Source: CAVYXZ01 sp963772595
GTDB taxonomy: Bacteria > Chloroflexota > Anaerolineae > Aggregatilineales > Phototrophicaceae
Direction: 5' to 3'
Assembly: GCA_963772595.1 (NCBI GenBank)
Contig: CAVYXZ010000004.1
Coordinates: 1-64,000 of the forward strand
Length of the DNA stretch: 64,000 bases
Positions 59,588-64,000 of this stretch are shown here, piece by piece. Numbering within the stretch: position 1 is the stretch's first letter; each line of letters begins with the position of its first letter. The translations under genes were made by a program, and so were the position numbers. The notes beneath the pieces are model-generated. The model had not been told where the DNA came from and searched no databases. It saw only the letters and a program-made list of their open reading frames with translations.

Positions 59588-60324
59588 GAATCGTGCAGTC
59601 CTTTCTCATCGCCAGTTGCAAAAGCCAGGGCGCGAGGGTCGCCATTGTCTGGGTCCAGCATGGCTGAGGCGCTGTCCACCCGCAGCACGCGCCCCTCGTC
59701 GAGCAGCAGCACCCGGTCGGCCACGCGACGGGCCTGCTCAATCGCGTGCGAAACCCATACCAGCGTCAGCCCGAGTTGATCGCGCAGCCGCAGCAGCGAC
59801 TCTTCGACGTTGCGCGTGACGATAGGGTCCAGCGCCGAGGTTGGCTCGTCCAGCAGCAGCAACTGCGGCTCGTTTGCCAGCGCACGGGCAATCGCCAGCC
59901 GCTGCTCCTGGCCGCCAGAGAGTTCCAGCGCGTTCTTATCGAGCAGGTCCACCGGCAGTGAGGCCAGCTCAAGCAGCTCCACCTGTCGTTCGCGCGAAAG
60001 GGCAATTCCGCGCAGCGAGGGGCCGTAGCAGAGGTTCTCGGCAATGCTGCCGTTGAAGGGCGCGGTCTTCTGGAAGATCATGCCCACCCGGCAGCGCAGT
60101 TCCGTGACCGGGATGGCCGTGATGTCCTGGTCTTGCAGGAAAATCTGCCCCGGCCCAGCTTCTTCCAGGCGGTTGAGACAGCGCAGCAGCGTGCTTTTGC
60201 CGCCACCGCTCGGCCCAATGATGACTAGAATCTCACCTGCGGCGACGCTGAAGCTGACGTCATGCAGGACCGGCACGCCGCGCCGGCTGACCGAAAGAGT
60301 CCGTACTTCGATGATGTTGTCCAC
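59584..60324 (-). CDS. fetA: FetA-like ABC transporter ATPase
   Basis: A 246-residue ABC ATPase. Walker A GPSGGGKST (37-45), Q-loop GMIFQKTAPF, signature LSGGQEQRLAIARAL, Walker B LLLLDEPTSALD and the switch His in VWVSHAIEQ are all present. Paired with the FetB-type permease by overlap, so together they form one transporter, predicted to be for metal (iron) export. Phosphate or amino-acid ABC ATPases look alike, so the pairing decides the call. Confidence 0.88.
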   Translation of the reverse strand: MDNIIEVRTLSVSRRGVPVLHDVSFSVAAGEILVIIGPSGGGKSTLLRCLNRLEEAGPGQIFLQDQDITAIPVTELRCRVGMIFQKTAPFNGSIAENLCYGPSLRGIALSRERQVELLELASLPVDLLDKNALELSGGQEQRLAIARALANEPQLLLLDEPTSALDPIVTRNVEESLLRLRDQLGLTLVWVSHAIEQARRVADRVLLLDEGRVLRVDSASAMLDPDNGDPRALAFATGDEKGLHDS

Positions 60325-60350
60325 AATAAGCAGGTCCTAACAGATTGTAG

Positions 60351-60505
60351 GGGAGCACCTGCGTGTGCTCCCGGCGAATGAAACCATCGATTCGACCCCA
60401 CAGCCACGAGTCTACACCGCTGCCCCGGTCCATGCACGCGGTTCCCTTTTGCGCCGCCGCCGCGTAGACTTGTAGCCTGTTTGCAGGACACGGCCCGCCG
60501 TGTCC
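60351..60505. repeat. Two short GC-rich hairpin repeats between fetA and the glycosyltransferase
   Basis: Hairpin 1: GGGAGCAC (60351-60358) with GTGCTCCC (60365-60372), preceded by TTGTAG. Hairpin 2: GGACACGG (60486-60493) with CCGTGTCC (60498-60505). Both are of the TTGTAGGGRCACGG type of intergenic palindromes that recur in GC-rich genomes; a decayed relative lies at 50737-50766. They could act as transcript ends for the divergent genes. The intervening 110 bases show nothing else. Confidence 0.6.
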
Positions 60506-60535
60506 CTATAAGTTTAGCGCACAGGGGATATTGGA

Positions 60536-62459
60536 TTGATGGCACTGGCAACACGGCTTCGCTGGCCGCTGCTGGTCGGCCTGCTGCTGATCGTGGCGGC
60601 ACTGGGCACACACGGCCTGAGAGCGAAACCGATCTGGTACGATGAATACTGGTCGCTCTACTACGCCGGGAGCACCCCGCAGTACGGTCCGGCTTCGATT
60701 GGCGAGACCTGGGAGCGCGTGGCCGTCACCGAGGATACCAACCCGCCCGGCTACTATCTTCTGCTCAACCTCTGGGGCCAGCTGGCCGGATGGAGCGTCT
60801 TCGCCACCCGTGCCTTCTCGCTGCTGCTGGGCCTGCTGGCCGTCGCCTGGATATACCGGCTGGGCGCAGATCTGGGCGGCCCGGTCGCCGGGATAGGCGC
60901 GGCAGTCGGCCTGGGACTCTCCGCCTTCTTCGTCAGCTACACCTACGCCCTGCGCGCCTACGCCCTTTACGTGCTGCTGGTGACGCTGCTGCTGTGGGCC
61001 TACTGGCGTGTGATCCATGCGCGCCACACTCGCCTGAGCGCGGTGCTGCTGGTGCTGGCCGCAGCCGGGCTGCTCTATACGCATTTCATGGCGGTCTCAC
61101 TGCTGGCCGCGCTGGGCCTCTACCACCTGCTGATCGTGCGCAAGGACCGCCGCTGGTGGATCGTTGCCGGACTCGCCGTGCTGGCCGGGCTGCTCTTCCT
61201 GCCCTGGGCACAGATCGCCTTACGGGCCAGCCGTGAGGTCTCCGCCGACCCCTCGCGCGATTTCTACGCGCTGGACAGCTTCTCGCTCTTCGTCACCACC
61301 CTGAACACCTTCAGCAACAGCAGTCTGGCCCTGCTGGCGATCTTCGGCTGCTTTGCCCTGCGCGCGCGCGGACGCGGCTTCGTGATTTTTCTGGCACTGG
61401 GGACGCTGGGGCTGTCGCTGCTGCTCAACGCCCAACTGCATTTCATCGCCGATGCACGCTACATGTTCGCGCTCTGGCCGCTGCTGGCGCTGCTGGTCGG
61501 CCTGGGCACAGCGGCGATGGCCCGCACACGGCTGCACCCGGCCCTGCCGCTGGGACTGTGGGGACTCGCTGGGCTGGCGCTCAGCCTGGGTCTGACGCCG
61601 ACTCAGGCCGGGACTCAGACGACGATCCAGACGCATCTGAACTGGGATACGCTGGCTGCGCGTCTGGCAGCCGATGTCGAGCCAGGAGACGCGGTCATCT
61701 ACACGCTGCCACAGAACACGCCCTACTGGCTGCACGCACCAGTCGCCGAATATTATCTCTATGATCTCGCCGCGCAGATCGACCCCTTCCCGCGCTGGCT
61801 GCGCCCGGCGAGTCCGCTGCCGGACCGGATTCCGCTGCGGCTGCACCTGGTCGAATCGGAGCCGACCACCGCGCCCGCCGATTTTCAGGCGCAGGCGGAG
61901 ACCCTGCTGGCTGAGGGTGGTCCGCTGTGGATGGCCTACAATCCTACGCTGCCGCCCTCACCCTTCGCCCTCCCGGCTTTCTATGCCACGCTGAACGACG
62001 CGGGCTATGCTGCCTGTGATCCCATGAGCGCTCAGCCAGACCTCTCGCTGACGCTCTACGCCCGTCTTAAGGGTGTCGCGCCAGATTTGCGTTTCGGCGA
62101 GGGGATCAACGTCTCGCTGCTCGACCCACTGCCGCAGAGCGCCTCCGGATCATCTGCGGCTGCTGCTGGGCTGGCGACTGGCCGATGACGTGCCGCTGAA
62201 CACCTACTCAGTCGGCATCCACCTCGACAGCGCCGAGGGACAGTTCGTGGGCAATCAGGATGCAGGCATCCCGGCGAGCCGCAGCGGCTGCCAGTTTGTG
62301 AGCCTGCCGCTGAAAGGTCTCGCGCCGGGGCAGTACAGCGTCTACATGGTCGTCTACAACTGGCAGAGCGGGGAGCGTCTGGCAGGCCAGGGCAGTGAGA
62401 CGCAAGCGACGGATCGAGTCCCCATTGGCGAGTTCGAGGCCCTGTCTTCTGCGAACTGA
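60536..62459 (+). CDS. GT39/PMT-family membrane glycosyltransferase, frameshifted near 3' end
   Basis: A polytopic protein of the protein-mannosyltransferase/ArnT-like superfamily. The first outside loop holds the catalytic-type acid motif KPIWYDEYWSLYYAG and later DTNPPGYYLLLNLWG; at least eight TM helices follow up to residue about 350, then a soluble C-terminal domain. The frame ends at 62188, but the next frame continues SDHLRLLLGWRLADDVPLNTYSVGIHL and FVSLPLKGLAPGQYSVYMVVYNWQSGERL to 62459. Removing one C near 62148-62150 (GCCTCCGG) joins them to about 640 residues. Uses polyprenyl-phosphate sugars; acceptor unknown. Membrane catalytic part is intact either way. Confidence 0.78.
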
Positions 62460-62478
62460 AATCCTCCCTGAGCGCTCG

Positions 62479-63126
62479 TCAATGAGCTGGTGAAAGCAGA
62501 TGAGCCTGGATCATGTAGCGTTCGTCGTCGACCTTCCCGCCCCATAACTCGACCTGATCGCTCAGAGTCCGAACTACAGTGTTAGTCAATGAAACAGGCA
62601 GCATCTCAATGATTTGCTGAGAATGCAGACCGGCACCAGTATGCCAGAAACCTTCAACTAACAGTAATTGCCCACCTGATCTGAGGAGTTGAACCCATCG
62701 TTGAAGGACCTGATCCGGGTCAGGCAGCATCCACAATACATGACGGCAAACAATCGCGTCGAACTGCTGTGGCGGAAACTGAGGAAACGCGGCATCCATG
62801 ACATGAAACGCGATGGCCTGTTGGGCAGTTCTGGCTTTTGCTTCCGCCAGGGCAATCATTTCAGGCGAGAAATCAATTGCAGTTACCTTGCAGCCCAATC
62901 CCGCCATCACGAAACTCAGGGACCCGGTCCCACAACCGATATCCAATGTTTCAGCGTGGCTCGAAGGCAAAGAGTCCCTGAGCAGACCTGTCCATGCGTC
63001 TAGCACAATCGGATCGCGCAGTCCATGATCGGGTTCCTTGTCGAATGAGGCTGCTTCGGCATTCCAGATCTGACGCAACTCGTGCAAGTGCTGCTCATAG
63101 TCGGGCGGCGTATTGTCATACATCAT
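62479..63126 (-). CDS. Class I SAM-dependent methyltransferase (Methyltransf_11-like)
   Basis: A 215-residue methyltransferase: TLDIGCGTGSLSFVMA (motif I), VTAIDFSPEMIALAEAKA (strand 2 acid), FDAIVCRHVLWMLPDPDQVLQRW (motif II region) and LLRSGGQLLLVEGFW (motif III). Substrate unknown. GC content is lower than in its neighbours. It lies between the glycosyltransferase and ribosomal protein genes, convergent with the former. Confidence 0.87.
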   Translation of the reverse strand: MMYDNTPPDYEQHLHELRQIWNAEAASFDKEPDHGLRDPIVLDAWTGLLRDSLPSSHAETLDIGCGTGSLSFVMAGLGCKVTAIDFSPEMIALAEAKARTAQQAIAFHVMDAAFPQFPPQQFDAIVCRHVLWMLPDPDQVLQRWVQLLRSGGQLLLVEGFWHTGAGLHSQQIIEMLPVSLTNTVVRTLSDQVELWGGKVDDERYMIQAHLLSPAH

Positions 63127-63188
63127 TGATTCCCTCTGTGTTCACAATAGACTATCACACATTGCGGCACTGCCCTGGTCATCGAATC

Positions 63189-63216
63189 AAAAAGCCGGGA
63201 CCTGTGGACCCCGGCT
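63189..63216 (-). terminator. Intrinsic terminator of the rplJ-rplL operon
   Basis: On the - strand: AGCCGGG (63216-63210), loop, CCCGGCT (63199-63193), followed by TTTTT. It lies 22 bases after the rplL stop and ends the ribosomal transcript. Confidence 0.85.
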
Positions 63217-63238
63217 CTTGTATATTCGTGAGATGATC

Positions 63239-63622
63239 TTATTTCAGATCGACCTTCGCGCCTTCGGCTTCCAGCTTGGCTTTGGCGTCGTTGGCCGCAT
63301 CCTTGCTGATCTGCTCGATGACGGTCGAAGGTGCGCCTTCGACCAGCTCTTTGGCTTCTTTCAGGCCCAGGTCGGTGAGGGCACGCACGGCCTTGATGAC
63401 GTTGATCTTCTTGGGACCAATATCGGTGAGGATCACGTCGAACTCGGTCTGTTCTTCTTCCGGTTCCGCCGCTGCTGCCGCAACCGCGCCTGCCGCCATC
63501 ATCACCGGGGCCGCCGCCGCTGCGGTCACGCCCCATTTTTCTTCCAGCATGGTCTTGAGTTCAGCCGCTTCCAGGATGGTCAGCGCGCTCAGTTCATCGA
63601 CAATCTTTTCCAGGTCAGCCAT
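63239..63622 (-). CDS. rplL: 50S ribosomal protein L7/L12
   Basis: A 127-residue L7/L12. The N-terminal dimerisation helices (ADLEKIVDELSALTILEAAELKTMLEEKWGV), an Ala/Pro/Met-rich hinge (VTAAAAAPVMMAAGAVAAAAAEP in part) and the C-terminal domain (FDVILTDIGPKKINVIKAVRALTDLGLKEAKELVEGAP in parts) are all standard. It binds translation factors at the ribosome stalk. AAAGGGTG precedes the ATG. It follows rplJ by 21 bases, and an intrinsic terminator follows. Confidence 0.98.
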   Translation of the reverse strand: MADLEKIVDELSALTILEAAELKTMLEEKWGVTAAAAAPVMMAAGAVAAAAAEPEEEQTEFDVILTDIGPKKINVIKAVRALTDLGLKEAKELVEGAPSTVIEQISKDAANDAKAKLEAEGAKVDLK

Positions 63623-63643
63623 TTTTCACCCTTTCGTATTTGA

Positions 63644-64000
63644 CTAGGCCGCCTCGCCTTCGCCAGAATTCTCCTGGACGTAGGCGTGCAGTACATTGAC
63701 AATATCGGAAGTCGCCGCGTTGAGGACGCTGACGAGGCCCGTCGCGGGTTGGACCATCAGCCCGGCCAGTTGGGCACGCAGCTCGTCCAGCGACGGGAGT
63801 TTGGAGATTGCGGTGACTTGCTGGGGGGTCAAGACGTTGCCCAGCATGACTCCACCTTTGATGATGAAGACCTCTTCGTGATCCTTCTGGAAATCCAGCA
63901 GCGTCTTCGCCATGCCGGGCATATTGCCATCAGCAAAAGCGGTCGCCACCGGCCCAAGGAGGAGGTCTTCCGGTACGGGCCACTCTTTGTCGTTCAGCGC
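63644..64000 (-). CDS. rplJ: 50S ribosomal protein L10 (partial, 5' end outside window)
   Basis: The last 118 residues of L10; the gene runs off the right edge of the window with an open frame. WPVPEDLLLGPVATAFADG, AKTLLDFQKDHEEVFIIKGGVMLGNVLTPQQV, LPSLDELRAQLAGLMVQPATGLVSVLNA and the C-terminal helix that anchors L7/L12 dimers (LHAYVQENSGEG) are recognisable. L10 forms the stalk base and, in many bacteria, represses its own mRNA; that leader is not in the window. Confidence 0.95.
   Translation of the reverse strand, partial: ALNDKEWPVPEDLLLGPVATAFADGNMPGMAKTLLDFQKDHEEVFIIKGGVMLGNVLTPQQVTAISKLPSLDELRAQLAGLMVQPATGLVSVLNAATSDIVNVLHAYVQENSGEGEAA

Overview
The window looks like chromosomal DNA from a GC-rich bacterium, most probably a Chloroflexota member (Anaerolineae-like). 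This rests on gene content and style: a kinase-STAND-WD40 giant protein, four DinB-fold proteins, a ScyD/ScyE-type propeller protein, NurA/HerA, secreted proteins with PPC-like or propeller folds, a GT9-GT26 fusion, and rplJ-rplL at the right edge. No rRNA or tRNA gene was seen, so the taxonomy is an inference. No CRISPR array or integrated phage was recognised.

Layout. 0-4 kb: trmO, a secreted beta-propeller protein with an alpha/beta hydrolase, a nitroreductase with a nucleotidyltransferase-fold protein. 4-10.7 kb: a tightly packed + strand run (gatA, a broken Uma2 gene, a P-loop ATPase, an enolase-superfamily enzyme, a broken membrane protein, a GT4 glycosyltransferase); a short gatA-like remnant lies upstream of gatA. 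11-16 kb: surface-sugar genes (GT9-GT26 fusion, heptose-kinase-like PfkB protein) mixed with two DinB genes. 16-20 kb: a - strand series of small stress/detoxification genes (DUF302, VOC, DHFR-like, AraC regulator, HD protein, ParB-like, SnoaL-like). 20-23 kb: cytochrome P450, GNAT, thioredoxin-like and ABM genes. 22.87-23.08 kb: a compact promoter / structured RNA / terminator unit containing an 11-codon ORF, directly before the 1563-residue kinase-STAND-WD40 gene. 28-37 kb: a secreted repeat protein, M29 aminopeptidase, two MFS exporters (one behind a leader-ORF/terminator arrangement), a Gre factor, a NUDIX enzyme and an M23 peptidase joined to a propeller. 37-40 kb: metA-metY for methionine synthesis. 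40-42.2 kb: a frameshifted Ymh/TIGR02391 gene with a degenerate IS630 copy inserted just upstream. 42.5-48.6 kb: a sugar-acid type enzyme pair, an orphan histidine kinase, a DmpA-like peptidase, an SDR and a hydrolase. 48.7-56 kb: a NurA / HAS-barrel / HerA DNA-processing set split by about 3.6 kb of accessory genes (YciI, DinB, HNH, TIR, GxxExxY) sprinkled with copies of a dispersed repeat. 56-64 kb: two DHp-only proteins, two methyltransferases, a secreted protein, a FetAB-like transporter, a PMT-family membrane glycosyltransferase, then rplL and the 3' part of rplJ.

The most interesting signals are the structured RNA at 22.9 kb, the split NurA-HerA region with TIR/HNH/GxxExxY and its repeats, the leader-ORF/terminator before the MFS gene at 31.4 kb, and two histidine-kinase-DHp-like proteins without an ATPase domain. 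Six genes are interrupted by single frameshifts of the same polarity (one extra base); this may be real decay or a systematic assembly artefact and should be settled before calling these genes dead.
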